A stretch of DNA of 31,118 nucleotides. It comes from SIG480 sp045586595 (lineage in GTDB: Bacteria > Bacillota > Clostridia > Oscillospirales > JAAYXM01). Position numbers and translations under genes: made by a program. The DNA lies in the NCBI GenBank assembly GCA_045586595.1, contig JAZNAQ010000024.1:1-31118 (forward strand). Direction: 5' to 3'. Positions 7,814 through 15,807 of the stretch are shown here, piece by piece. The number at the start of each line of letters is the position of its first letter. Positions within the stretch are counted from its first letter, which is position 1. Under the pieces are notes generated by a model. That model was given only the letters and a program-made list of their open reading frames with translations, searched no databases and had not been told where the DNA came from.

Positions 7814-9093
7814 TTCTTATCTTCCTCAAATCTGATTGTTGCGCTTCTTGCGTGGGCAGAAAGGCCCTCTTTTTCTGCGAAGTACGCAATATCATCGGCA
7901 ACGCGGAAGAGCGCTTCGCGGGTGTAGTATGTATACTGCGACTTCTTCACGAAATCGTCTACCGAGAGCGGGCTTGAAAACCGTGCCGTACCGCTCGTCG
8001 GGAGAGTGTGGTTCGGCCCTGCGAAGTAATCGCCCAATGCCTCGGGGCAGTTCTTGCCCATGAATATTGAGCCTGCGTGTCGGATTTTATCGAGATAGTC
8101 AAACGGGTTGTCCACACACAGTTCAAGATGCTCTGGTGCGAGAGCGTTTGCTATATCAATCGCGGCAGAAAGATTATCTGCCACAATAATTTTTCCGTTA
8201 TTATCTATTGAGGCGCGGGCAATCTCCTCACGCGGAAGAGAGGGAATCTGCTGCTCAAGAGAGCGCGACACTTCATTTGCAAGGGTCTCTGAATCTGTCA
8301 CAAGCACAGCCGATGCCATTTTGTCATGCTCTGCCTGCGAGAGGAGGTCTGCCGCAACGTGGCGAGCATTTGCGCTACCGTCTGCGACGATGAGTATTTC
8401 GCTCGGGCCTGCAATCATATCAATAGAAACCTGCCCGAAAACCTGGCGTTTTGCCTCTGCAACAAACGCGTTGCCGGGGCCCACGATTTTATCTACCCTC
8501 GGTATGCTCTCAGTCCCGTAGGCAAGCGCGGCTATAGCCTGTGCGCCGCCGACCTTGAAAATTTTTGAAACCCCTGCAATCTTTGCCGCGGCAAGTATTA
8601 CAGGATTTATTTTGCCATCTCTTCCCGGAGGGGTTGTGATTACAACCTCACGACAGCCGGCAATTACCGCAGGAATCGCGTCCATCAGCACGGTTGACGG
8701 GTACGCCGCCGTACCTCCCGGCACATAAAGCCCTGCACGGTCAACAGGGATTACCTTCTGGCCGATTACAACGCCATCGGTATCGTTTATTATAAAGCTT
8801 GTTCTTACCTGCTTTTCGTGAAACCTGCGGATGTTTTGTGCCGCGCGGCGGAGTATACTGATAAACCGTTCATCAACTGCATTAAACGCCTCGTCTATTT
8901 CCGCCTCGGTTACAGCAAGAGATTCAAGCTGCGCGCCGTCAAACCTCTCACAATATTCAAAGAGCGCCGCATCGCCTCGCTCGCGCACATTTTTTATAAT
9001 CTCGGCGACAGTCCCCGAAACGTCACGAGTATCCTCCGCTCTTGCAAACACCTCAGACATCGGCACTTCGCCATATTTTAAAATTTTAATCAT
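7810..9093 (-). CDS. hisD: Histidinol dehydrogenase
   Basis: HisD carries out the last two oxidations, histidinol to histidinal to histidine, with NAD. Zinc ligands align as Q253 and H256 (LLSQAEHD), D355 (EALGDYFAGPNH) and H414 (LSAHARS). The catalytic pair E321-H322 sits in APEHLEL. The VPGGTAAYPST and KIVGPGNAFV stretches are classic for the family. The length of 427 aa is standard. The start has GGAGG at 7 bases spacing and overlaps the hisG stop codon (ATGA). Confidence 0.97.
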   Translation of the reverse strand: MIKILKYGEVPMSEVFARAEDTRDVSGTVAEIIKNVRERGDAALFEYCERFDGAQLESLAVTEAEIDEAFNAVDERFISILRRAAQNIRRFHEKQVRTSFIINDTDGVVIGQKVIPVDRAGLYVPGGTAAYPSTVLMDAIPAVIAGCREVVITTPPGRDGKINPVILAAAKIAGVSKIFKVGGAQAIAALAYGTESIPRVDKIVGPGNAFVAEAKRQVFGQVSIDMIAGPSEILIVADGSANARHVAADLLSQAEHDKMASAVLVTDSETLANEVSRSLEQQIPSLPREEIARASIDNNGKIIVADNLSAAIDIANALAPEHLELCVDNPFDYLDKIRHAGSIFMGKNCPEALGDYFAGPNHTLPTSGTARFSSPLSVDDFVKKSQYTYYTREALFRVADDIAYFAEKEGLSAHARSATIRFEEDKK

Positions 9094-9728
9094 TTGCTTT
9101 CCTCCGTCATGCGGGCAGTTTCGCGGACAATTTTCTCTATCTGCTCTGATTTGAACATAAAGCTTGATTTATTCGCGATGAGCCTTGCGCTTATCGGCAC
9201 TATCGTTTCAAACACCTCAAGGTTGTTCTCGCGAAGCGTTGTGCCCGTCTCGACTATATCTACAATAACGTCTGAAAGGCCGAGAATCGGCGCAATCTCT
9301 ATTGAACCGTTTAAGTGGATTATGTCTATATCCCTACCCTTTGAGGTATAGTAGGTCTGCGCTATGTTTGAAAACTTGGTGGCGACCTTTAGTGTTTTCT
9401 GCGGGTCATCGCGGAAATCCTTCTGCGCCGCAACCGCCATGCGGCACTTGCCTATATCAAGGTCTAAAAGCTCATACACGTCGGGGGCATATTCAAGAAG
9501 AATGTCCTTACCCGCAACGCCGATGTCGGCCGCACCGCGCTCAACATATATCGCAACGTCTGACGGCTTTACCCAGAAATATCTTACGCCGAGAGCTTCG
9601 TTTTCAAATATTAGTTTTCGGTTGTTCTCATGTATTGACGGACACGGAAAGCCTGCCTTTTCAAACATTGCGTATACCTTCTCGCCCAGTCTGCCCTTCG
9701 GCAGTGCGATATTAAGCATTTTCTTCAA
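9090..9728 (-). CDS. hisG: ATP phosphoribosyltransferase catalytic subunit, short form
   Basis: HisG makes phosphoribosyl-ATP from ATP and PRPP, the committed step. The protein is the 212-aa short form, which lacks the C-terminal regulatory domain and needs HisZ. That partner is encoded immediately upstream and overlaps it by 17 bases. The PRPP-binding loop DIVETGTTL is at 157-165 and the N-terminus has IALPKGRL. The start is probably a TTG codon at 9726-9728, because GAGGTG sits 7 bases ahead of it. An ATG three codons later has only a weak GAAG. Confidence 0.95.
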   Translation of the reverse strand: MKKMLNIALPKGRLGEKVYAMFEKAGFPCPSIHENNRKLIFENEALGVRYFWVKPSDVAIYVERGAADIGVAGKDILLEYAPDVYELLDLDIGKCRMAVAAQKDFRDDPQKTLKVATKFSNIAQTYYTSKGRDIDIIHLNGSIEIAPILGLSDVIVDIVETGTTLRENNLEVFETIVPISARLIANKSSFMFKSEQIEKIVRETARMTEESK

Positions 9729-10818
9729 GACAGGTCACCTCGCCATTCTTAAGCTTCATAAGCTTTTTATACCTGAGCTTTTCGGGAGCTTTTCTCTGCG
9801 CCGTTGCGCTCATCCCTCTCTCCGTAAACCGCCCTACTGCGCGGGCTATATTTTCGCACGGCTCGCCCTCATCGTAGATAATGAGCGCGTCAACGTCAAA
9901 CTTCTCTGTGCGCTGCTCTACGGACTCGAGCAGGTCGAGATAGACCGCAAAGCCTATTGCGCCGGACTTCTTGCCCATTCGGCGCATGAGATTGTCATAC
10001 CTGCCGCCCGAGAGAATTCCACTCGGCACACCGTTTATAAAGCCCTTGAACACAACTCCGTTATAATACTTTATGTCGTTAACAACAGAGAAGTCTATGC
10101 GCAGCTTGCTTATCAGCCCGCACATCTTAAATGCAGAAACAATCGCCGAAAGCTCCTCTATATACACCTGGTTGCACGAAAGTGTTTTGAGTGTTTCAAG
10201 CACCTTTTCCGCGTCGCCGTATGTGGTTATGAGCTTTTTTAAAACCTCGGCTTTTTCACCATCGCCGCAAAGGCGTGATAGCTCGTGGAGGTTTTTCTCT
10301 CCGACACACTTTATAATCTCGCGCTGTGTCGCCGCATTCGCTCCGAGGCTTTCTATAACATCTGACAAAATGCCAAGGTGGGACACATCAAGCACCCACT
10401 CCTCTGAAATTGTGTCAAGGCTCTCGGCAGCGAGCAACAAAACCTCTGATACGCAATAAGAGTCAATGTCGCCTATGCACTCAAGGCCGACCTGCATAAT
10501 CTCTCGAAAACCAAGAGCGCCCTTTGATACGCGGTATACATTCTCATTGTAGTACATCTTCTGCACAACACCCGGCGTATCATCACAGTTCTTTATTATA
10601 GAAAGCGTAACGTCAGGCTTTAGTGCCATGAGCTTTCCGTTTGTGTCGGTAAAAGTAATTACGCTGTCGGAGATGAGAAAGTCCTTATTGCGGACATACA
10701 GATCATACTCCTCAAACTTATTCATTTTGTATCGGGAATAACCATACTTCCCATAAAGCGAGCGGAGCGAAAACATCGCCCGCTCGTCGTTTTTTAAGGT
10801 TTTATCGCTAAATGTCAT
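9712..10818 (-). CDS. hisZ: ATP phosphoribosyltransferase regulatory subunit HisZ
   Basis: HisZ is a paralogue of histidyl-tRNA synthetase that has lost aminoacylation and forms the allosteric partner of short HisG. The 368 residues show a class II synthetase-like core: a region rich in basic and aromatic residues near the N-terminus (YGKYGYSRYK), LKPDVTLSI, and the motif 3-like GAIGFAVYLDLL near residue 295. There is no anticodon-binding domain of full size. It starts at an ATG overlapping the hisR stop codon (TAATG) with GGAGGAG upstream. Adjacency to hisG makes HisZ far likelier than a true HisS. Confidence 0.92.
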   Translation of the reverse strand: MTFSDKTLKNDERAMFSLRSLYGKYGYSRYKMNKFEEYDLYVRNKDFLISDSVITFTDTNGKLMALKPDVTLSIIKNCDDTPGVVQKMYYNENVYRVSKGALGFREIMQVGLECIGDIDSYCVSEVLLLAAESLDTISEEWVLDVSHLGILSDVIESLGANAATQREIIKCVGEKNLHELSRLCGDGEKAEVLKKLITTYGDAEKVLETLKTLSCNQVYIEELSAIVSAFKMCGLISKLRIDFSVVNDIKYYNGVVFKGFINGVPSGILSGGRYDNLMRRMGKKSGAIGFAVYLDLLESVEQRTEKFDVDALIIYDEGEPCENIARAVGRFTERGMSATAQRKAPEKLRYKKLMKLKNGEVTCLEENA

Positions 10819-11117
10819 TACTTCTTCTCCTCCGAGACCTTAAGCTTTTCTATCGCGGTACGATAACCTCCGCTGCCGTAGTTGAGGCAGCGGCTAACGC
10901 GGCTTATTGTTGCGGTGGATACACCTGCCTCTTTTGAAATTGCCTGATAGTTGCGCCCCTCATCAAGAAGGAGAGCAACGTCAAAGCGCTGAGCCATATC
11001 CTGCACCTCGTTTATTGTGCATATATCCTCAAAAAAATTATAGCATTCATCAACCGAATCAAGCCGCAAAATCGCCTCAAACAGACGGTTTAGCGATTCT
11101 GAACGAAAGCTTGCCAT
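10818..11117 (-). CDS. hisR: TrpR-like transcriptional regulator YerC/HisR, probable repressor of histidine genes
   Basis: A small helix-turn-helix protein of the TrpR/YerC superfamily. I take the ATG at 11115-11117 as start (99 aa). It has AAGGA 10 bases upstream, and the protein then begins MASFRSESLNRLF, in line with B. subtilis YerC. A TTG eight codons earlier is open but would lie within a few bases of the predicted transcription start and has no ribosome binding site. The HTH lies in the second half (AQRFDVALLL, YQAISKEAGVSTATISRVSRCLNYG). It is the first gene of the his operon, directly behind a promoter whose -35 box is covered by an inverted repeat. From that position it is inferred to be a histidine-responsive autoregulator of the operon and of the importer at 180-2536. 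Confidence 0.88.
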   Translation of the reverse strand: MASFRSESLNRLFEAILRLDSVDECYNFFEDICTINEVQDMAQRFDVALLLDEGRNYQAISKEAGVSTATISRVSRCLNYGSGGYRTAIEKLKVSEEKK

Positions 11118-11154
11118 ATATTCCACATCCTTATCTTTCAATAGTCACTTTCAT

Positions 11155-11183
11155 AGTTTACCACTTTACTTTGCTAAAGTCAA
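11155..11183 (-). promoter_or_regulatory. Promoter of the histidine operon
   Basis: On the minus strand, -35 TTGACT (11178-11183) and -10 TAAACT (11155-11160) are spaced by 17 bases. Transcription should begin near 11148, leaving a leader of roughly 30 bases before the hisR start codon. There is no room for a T-box or a histidine leader-peptide attenuator, so control is probably by a DNA-bound repressor. Confidence 0.8.
11162..11181. promoter_or_regulatory. Candidate HisR operator at the his promoter
   Basis: The inverted repeat CACTTTAC-N4-CTAAAGTC overlaps the -35 box. The core ACTTTA-N6-TAAAGT is identical to the one at 2595-2614 in front of the amino-acid importer operon; only the outermost base and one inner base of one arm differ. 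Binding by the TrpR-like product of the first operon gene is inferred. Confidence 0.7.
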
Positions 11184-11207
11184 TGGGGAATTAAATTATT
11201 TTTTATT

Positions 11208-11239
11208 AATAAGAAGCCTGCCGAAGCAGGCTTCTTATT
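11208..11239 (-). terminator. Terminator of the polyamine importer operon
   Basis: A perfect 14-bp stem (11208-11221 with 11226-11239) is closed by a TTCG tetraloop on the minus strand. It starts directly behind the potD stop codon, and its 3' arm ends in TTCTTATT, giving a modest U-tract. The his promoter begins only about 25 bases further on, so this structure insulates the his operon from potD transcription. Confidence 0.87.
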
Positions 11240-12271
11240 TTACATACCCATTGAGGTTTTTATCTCTGTCCAGAGTTCGTCGTAGATTTTTGTCTTATCG
11301 CCGAGCGATGAGAATATTTCAAGGTTATGCTTTGTAACGTCGGGGTATGCCGTCGGGTCTCTTCCCGCCTCACCCATAAGCTCGCGTGCGGGAGTTGAGG
11401 GGGAGGAATATCCGATATACTCCGCATTCTTAGCGGCTATGTCTGCGCGGCACATAAAGTCTATAAACTTCTCTGCTCCTGCCTTGTTCTCGCAGTTTGC
11501 GGGTATGCACATCGAATCGAAAAAGATATTTGAGCCCTCCTTCGGGATGACATACTCAAGGTCCTCGTTATAGCCCTTGCAGTAAACGGCATCGCCTGCG
11601 TATACGAGAGCAAGAGCTGCCTCGCCGCCTATCATCTTATCCTTTACCTCATCGACAACCCATGTGAGAACAAGCGGGCTCTGGTCGATAAGCTTCTGCT
11701 TTGCTGCCTCAAGAACTTTCGGGTCAAGCTCGTTCAAGCTATAGCCGAGGTATTTAAGCGTAATGCCTATAGCATCGCGCTGGCTGTTCATCATAATGAT
11801 GTTGTCCTTATACTGCTCATCCCACAGCGCACCCCAGCTTGTGGGCGCCTCTGATACCATGGTCTTATTATAAAGAATACCGACTGTCCCCCATGTGTAC
11901 GGAACGGAGTATTTATTCTCGGGGTCAAATGAAAGGTTTTTATACTCATTATCGATGTTTGCGTAGTTTGAAAGGGCTGCTATATCAAGCTCAGAAAGCA
12001 GGCCTTCGGCTATCATACGCTCTATCATATAGTCAGAGGGGATGATGACATCATATGCGTTGTTTGAGTTTTTAATCTTTGTGTACATATCCTCGTTTGT
12101 CTCAAACATCTCATAAATTACGCGGATACCTGTTTCTTCCTCAAACTGGTCTATAACACCGGGAGCAATATAATCGCCCCAGTTATATACCTTTATCGTC
12201 TCACGGTCATCGCCGCACGAGGTCAGCAGAAGCATCATTGCAGCGACACACATTACAATTATCTTTTTCAT
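11240..12271 (-). CDS. potD: Spermidine/putrescine ABC transporter substrate-binding lipoprotein PotD
   Basis: This is the extracellular polyamine receptor. It has a lipoprotein signal peptide with lipobox LLTSC (Cys at residue 19), then the PotD/PotF signature VYNWGDYIAPGVIDQFEEETGI. Further conserved pieces are YDVIIPSDYMIERM, VPYTWGTVGILYNK and the later VYAGDAVYC. The length of 343 aa is normal. It is the last gene of the potABCD set, overlaps potC by four bases (ATGA), and is followed by a strong hairpin terminator. Whether spermidine or putrescine is preferred cannot be told from the sequence. Confidence 0.95.
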   Translation of the reverse strand: MKKIIVMCVAAMMLLLTSCGDDRETIKVYNWGDYIAPGVIDQFEEETGIRVIYEMFETNEDMYTKIKNSNNAYDVIIPSDYMIERMIAEGLLSELDIAALSNYANIDNEYKNLSFDPENKYSVPYTWGTVGILYNKTMVSEAPTSWGALWDEQYKDNIIMMNSQRDAIGITLKYLGYSLNELDPKVLEAAKQKLIDQSPLVLTWVVDEVKDKMIGGEAALALVYAGDAVYCKGYNEDLEYVIPKEGSNIFFDSMCIPANCENKAGAEKFIDFMCRADIAAKNAEYIGYSSPSTPARELMGEAGRDPTAYPDVTKHNLEIFSSLGDKTKIYDELWTEIKTSMGM

Positions 12272-13059
12272 ATCCTCATACTCCTCTTTTTGTTATTCTC
12301 TTTCTTAGCGGCTCCCAAATTTGCGACTATGAGAATTATAAGGATTACGGTAAACATAATCGTTGAGAGCGCGTTTATCTCGGGCTTGATGCCGCGTTTT
12401 GCCATTGTGTATATCGTGATTGACAGGTTGCTCACGCCGTTTCCGGTTGTGAAGAAGCTTATTATAAAGTCATCAATCGACATTGTAAGCGAGAGCAGAA
12501 AACCGGTAAGGATGCCCGGCATAAGCTCGGGAAACATTATGCGCCAGAAAGACTGCACCGGTGTGCATCCGAGGTCCTGCGCCGCATCATATAAGCTCCA
12601 GTCGAGCTGGCGCACTTTCGGCAGAACTGCAAGTATTACATACGGTATGCAGAACGTGATGTGCGAAAGAAGCATTGTGAAAAATCCAAGGTCAAGCCCC
12701 AAAAACGTAAACAGGAGCATGAGCGAAACGCCTGTAACAATCTCGGCATTGAGCATGGGGATATATGCAAGTGAGAGAACGAGCGCGCTGTTTTTGCCCT
12801 TTTTTCTCCCAAGGCCGTATGCCGCCATTGAACCGATTACCGTCGCAACAAGTGCGGCAAGAAGCCCGCACAAGAGCGTAGTATAGAGCGAGCTCATTAT
12901 AGTTTCATTCGAGAAGAGATCGCGGTACCAGTCAAGCGTGAAGCCCTGCCACATCGCGCGGGACTTTGAGCTGTTAAACGAGTATACCATGAGCACGGCT
13001 ATCGGCGCGTACAGGAACGCAAGAACGAGGCCGATGTAGCATTTTGATAATCTTTTCAT
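12268..13059 (-). CDS. potC: Spermidine/putrescine ABC transporter permease PotC
   Basis: The second membrane permease of the polyamine importer. The 263 residues contain about six hydrophobic helices. The EAA loop reads YDAAQDLGCTPVQSFWRIMFP (about 157-177), followed by the PotC-typical LSLTMSIDDFIISFFTTG. The N-terminal YSFNSSKSRAMWQGFTLDWY is characteristic of PotC as opposed to PotB. The gene overlaps both potB and potD by ATGA, so the four proteins are probably translated in a coupled manner. Confidence 0.95.
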   Translation of the reverse strand: MKRLSKCYIGLVLAFLYAPIAVLMVYSFNSSKSRAMWQGFTLDWYRDLFSNETIMSSLYTTLLCGLLAALVATVIGSMAAYGLGRKKGKNSALVLSLAYIPMLNAEIVTGVSLMLLFTFLGLDLGFFTMLLSHITFCIPYVILAVLPKVRQLDWSLYDAAQDLGCTPVQSFWRIMFPELMPGILTGFLLSLTMSIDDFIISFFTTGNGVSNLSITIYTMAKRGIKPEINALSTIMFTVILIILIVANLGAAKKENNKKRSMRI

Positions 13060-13892
13060 CTCAGCAGCCTACCTCCGTTCCCGCTTCCCGACTCTACGTC
13101 GCCGCGGTTTATGAAGTACATAAACACAAGCACTATAACCATAATAACAACGCTCAGCGCGCTGCCGAAGTGCCAGTCGTTTACAACACGGTACTGCTGC
13201 TCAATAACGTCGCCAATAAGCGGAACCTTGCCGCCGCCCATGAGCTGGGATATGACAAACGTGGTAACGCTCGGCACGAATACCATTGAAACACCCGAGA
13301 GAATACCCGGCACGGAGAACGGAAGCGTAACGCGCAGAAATGCCTGCACGGGGTTTGCGCCGAGGTCTGCCGCGGCCTCGAGGTGGCTCTCGTCAAGCTT
13401 TAAGAGCGTTATATATATCGGCATTATCATAAACGGCAGGTAGTTATAAACCGTACCGAGTATGACTGCGCCCTCGTTATACAGAAAGCGGATTTTTGGA
13501 AGCCCGGCTGCCGCGAGAAGCGTGTTTATAAGCCCTGTGTTCTCAAGAATTGAGAGCCACGAATATGTGCGGAGAAGAAAGTTCATCCACATGGGCAGAA
13601 GCATAAGTATTACTATTATAAACTTGGCGCGCGACTTGCTCCTTGCGAGAATATATGCAACCGGATAGCCGCAGAGAATGCAAATCAGCGTAGCGATAAT
13701 AGCAATTTTAAAGCTTCGCATCATTACGCCGAGATACATCGGGTCAGAAAGGCGGGCAAAGCTCTCAAGCGAGAGCGCGAGCCCCGAGCCCGCATCACGC
13801 GTGAATGCAAAATATATGACTATCGCAAGCGGAAACAGCACGAACACTGCCGTCCACACATAAAGCGGTATCAAACAGGCGTTCCTTTTCAA
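13056..13892 (-). CDS. potB: Spermidine/putrescine ABC transporter permease PotB
   Basis: The first membrane permease of the polyamine importer. Its 278 residues have about six transmembrane helices. The EAA loop is EAAADLGANPVQAFLRVTLP (about 190-209), followed by SVPGILSGVSMVFVPSVTTFVI, as in PotB/PotH proteins. The segment RTYSWLSILENTGLIN is typical of PotB. It overlaps potA and potC by four bases each. Confidence 0.95.
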   Translation of the reverse strand: MKRNACLIPLYVWTAVFVLFPLAIVIYFAFTRDAGSGLALSLESFARLSDPMYLGVMMRSFKIAIIATLICILCGYPVAYILARSKSRAKFIIVILMLLPMWMNFLLRTYSWLSILENTGLINTLLAAAGLPKIRFLYNEGAVILGTVYNYLPFMIMPIYITLLKLDESHLEAAADLGANPVQAFLRVTLPFSVPGILSGVSMVFVPSVTTFVISQLMGGGKVPLIGDVIEQQYRVVNDWHFGSALSVVIMVIVLVFMYFINRGDVESGSGNGGRLLR

Positions 13893-14983
13893 TTCTCTTC
13901 CTCCGCAATCACTTCTTCGTTTTTAATACGTCTGTCGGGCGACATTTCGCTCTTATGCATAACCTGGATGTTCTCCGGCGCAACACGCAACGAAACATGA
14001 GAGCCCGGCGGGCAGTTGACAGTTGACTGTGCGATAATCGTCTCTCCCTGAACATCTACACGCATCTCATAATGCACGCCTTTGAATATTGACGAAACAA
14101 CCTGACCTGAGGGCAGGCCCTCGCACACATCTCCGAGAATGACATCCTCGGGACGGAGAACAACGTCAACCGGTGCGTTTTCGCCAAAGTTTCGGTCTAT
14201 ACACTCAAACTTGTGGCCGAGGAATGAAACCTCAAGGTCACGCAGCATGGTGGCGCAGAGTATGTTACTGTCGCCGATGAAGTCTGCAACAAAGGCGTTC
14301 TTCGGCTCGTTATATATATCCTGAGGCGTGCCTATTTGCTGGATTTTGCCGCCGTTCATAACAACGATGGTATCCGACATGGTGAGAGCCTCTTCCTGAT
14401 CGTGGGTTACATATACAAAGGTTATACCGCTCTCCTGCTGGATGCGTTTAAGCTCTATCTGCATCTCTTTGCGAAGCTTTAAGTCAAGCGCACCGAGGGG
14501 CTCATCCAGAAGCAGAATATCGGGCTTGTTTATGAGCGCGCGGGCAACCGCAACGCGCTGCTGCTGGCCGCCCGAGAGCGTTGTTACGTCACGGTCGCGG
14601 AAACCGCGAAGGCTTACAAGCTCAAGCATCTCGCCAACGTCGCGGTCTATCTTCTTTTTATCCCATTTCTTTATGTTGGGGCCAAAGGCTATGTTCTCGC
14701 CCACCGTCATCTTGGGAAAAAGCGCATACCTCTGGAACACGGTGTTTATGTTACGCTTGTGCGGAGGGACATCATTTATGCGCTTGCCCTTGTAAAACAC
14801 ATCTCCCTCACTCGGGGTGAGAAAACCGCCGATTATACGCAGAAGTGTTGTCTTGCCGCAACCCGAAGGGCCGAGCAGTGTGAGAAACTCGTTCTTTTCA
14901 ATATATAAATCTATACCGTTTAAAACATCAAGCCCGTCAAAGGTCTTATAAATGCCCGAAAGCTCTAAGATACGTTCTCCCAT
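13889..14983 (-). CDS. potA: Spermidine/putrescine ABC transporter ATP-binding protein PotA
   Basis: The ATPase of the polyamine importer. The 364-residue protein has a nucleotide-binding domain with Walker A GPSGCGKTT (38-46), Q-loop Q84 in VFQRYALFP, signature LSGGQQQR (136-143), Walker B LLLDEP with D160-E161, and the THDQEEAL switch. A C-terminal TOBE-type regulatory domain (about 235-350) is also present. AGGAGA precedes the start. It sits 51 bases downstream of the XRE-cupin regulator gene. That gap holds the palindrome AAACTT-A-AAGTTT next to a possible -10 box TATACT, so it may be separately controlled as well as co-transcribed. Confidence 0.96.
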   Translation of the reverse strand: MGERILELSGIYKTFDGLDVLNGIDLYIEKNEFLTLLGPSGCGKTTLLRIIGGFLTPSEGDVFYKGKRINDVPPHKRNINTVFQRYALFPKMTVGENIAFGPNIKKWDKKKIDRDVGEMLELVSLRGFRDRDVTTLSGGQQQRVAVARALINKPDILLLDEPLGALDLKLRKEMQIELKRIQQESGITFVYVTHDQEEALTMSDTIVVMNGGKIQQIGTPQDIYNEPKNAFVADFIGDSNILCATMLRDLEVSFLGHKFECIDRNFGENAPVDVVLRPEDVILGDVCEGLPSGQVVSSIFKGVHYEMRVDVQGETIIAQSTVNCPPGSHVSLRVAPENIQVMHKSEMSPDRRIKNEEVIAEEEN

Positions 14984-15000
14984 TTCTGTCTCCTGTTAAA

Positions 15001-15013
15001 AAACTTAAAGTTT
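15001..15013. promoter_or_regulatory. Candidate XRE-cupin operator upstream of potA
   Basis: The 13-bp palindrome AAACTT-A-AAGTTT lies between the regulator gene and potA, directly behind a possible -10 box (TATACT on the minus strand, no clear -35). The same palindrome with a different central base occurs at 15669-15681 in the leader of the regulator gene. Two copies flanking one regulator gene suggest they are its binding sites. Confidence 0.55.
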
Positions 15014-15034
15014 AGTATAAGATTGATTCTTTAT

Positions 15035-15580
15035 TTAGAAATTCGGTGGGGATGAAACCCAGATAACCGTTGCAGTAGTCTTACCTCGGTTTTTTAAGCT
15101 GTGCTGTTTGTCCGCCTTAAAATAGAATGCATCGCCGCGGCGAAGCTTTGATGTCTGCATACCGAGGCGCAGAATTATCGAGCCCGAAAGCACATACCCA
15201 AACTCTTCGCCCGCGTGGGGCATATCAACAGGTGTTTCCTGCCCCGGTAGGATTTCGTATAAGATCGGCTCCATCGAATTGCGCTGTGCCGTAGATACAA
15301 GCCACGTCATCTTGCCGATGTCCTCTATGTTTTTCTCGCACATATCTTCGCTTTTGTATACAACAGGCGTTGAGCTGCCGGTTTGCGCGAAAAACTCCTC
15401 AAACGATGTGCCGAGCGCGTCAAAAATATCAGAGAGTGTTGCAAGGCTTGGCGAGGTCTGATTTGATTCAAGCTGAGATATAAAGCCCTTTGACAGCTCG
15501 CAGCGGTCTGCAAGCTCCTGCTGGGTGAGCCCGTAATACAGGCGCAAAAGCTTTATTCTTCCACCTATGTCTATGTTCAT
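15035..15580 (-). CDS. XRE-family regulator with C-terminal cupin domain (PuuR/SutR-like), probable polyamine-uptake regulator
   Basis: A two-domain transcription factor of 181 residues. An N-terminal helix-turn-helix (about 6-60: GLTQQELADRCELSKGFISQLE, in family form) is joined to a C-terminal cupin_2 ligand-sensing barrel (about 105-178), with PVDMPHAGEEFGYVLSG and GDAFYFKADKQHSL as the two cupin motifs. Family members near potABCD are common in Firmicutes, and relatives such as PuuR respond to polyamines. The ligand here is inferred. The start codon has GAGGTGA 5 bases upstream. The gene lies behind its own strong promoter and heads the pot operon. Matching palindromes on both sides of the gene suggest autoregulation. 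Confidence 0.88.
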   Translation of the reverse strand: MNIDIGGRIKLLRLYYGLTQQELADRCELSKGFISQLESNQTSPSLATLSDIFDALGTSFEEFFAQTGSSTPVVYKSEDMCEKNIEDIGKMTWLVSTAQRNSMEPILYEILPGQETPVDMPHAGEEFGYVLSGSIILRLGMQTSKLRRGDAFYFKADKQHSLKNRGKTTATVIWVSSPPNF

Positions 15581-15668
15581 AAAATCACCTCAAAACACGC
15601 ACTCAAACCCGCGCAGACTGACAATCCACACAGGTTTGTTTTTCCCTTGATCGAAGTTTCGTAAAAAT

Positions 15669-15681
15669 AAACTTCAAGTTT
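15669..15681. promoter_or_regulatory. Candidate XRE-cupin operator in the regulator's own leader
   Basis: The palindrome AAACTT-C-AAGTTT (plus-strand reading) lies 15 bases downstream of the -10 box, where a bound protein would block initiation or early elongation. An isolated half site, AAGTTT, is at 15654-15659. It matches the element at 15001-15013 in every base except the central one. Confidence 0.58.
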
Positions 15682-15696
15682 GATAATGTGAAATAC

Positions 15697-15725
15697 AATA
15701 TAACATATATATACTCTTTTGTCAA
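15697..15725 (-). promoter_or_regulatory. Promoter of the XRE-cupin/pot operon
   Basis: On the minus strand, a consensus -35 TTGACA (15720-15725) is separated by 17 bases from -10 TATATT (15697-15702). The resulting leader of about 110 bases contains the AAACTT-N-AAGTTT palindrome and a possible weak stem (15604-15609 with 15633-15638). No riboswitch class could be recognised in it. Confidence 0.87.
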
Positions 15726-15749
15726 TAGATTTCACAACATATTTTGTCG

Positions 15750-15788
15750 AAAAAAAGAAGCGCGGCCAACAGAAAAGTCGGCCCGCGC
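15750..15788 (-). terminator. Terminator after the FUSC-type gene
   Basis: The GC-rich stem 15760-15770 with 15777-15788 contains one bulged base and closes a 6-nt loop. On the minus strand it is followed by TTCTTTTTTTC. It lies 19 bases after the stop codon of the membrane-protein gene and closes the transcription unit that includes dnaG and rpoD. Confidence 0.9.
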
Positions 15789-15807
15789 ATAATTCTATTT
15801 ATTCAAT

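Noticed and set aside
9364..10242. Plus-strand open frame of 292 codons
   Set aside because: It lies opposite hisG and hisZ, which are well supported. It reflects codon bias on the opposite strand and shows no motif or ribosome binding site.
11118..11141. TTG at 11139-11141 as the hisR start
   Set aside because: It would lie within about 10 bases of the predicted transcription start and has no ribosome binding site. The ATG at 11115-11117 has AAGGA and gives the usual family length.
11118..11207. T-box or leader-peptide attenuator before the his operon
   Set aside because: The predicted transcript has only about 30 bases before the first gene, and there is no run of His codons or specifier-loop structure.
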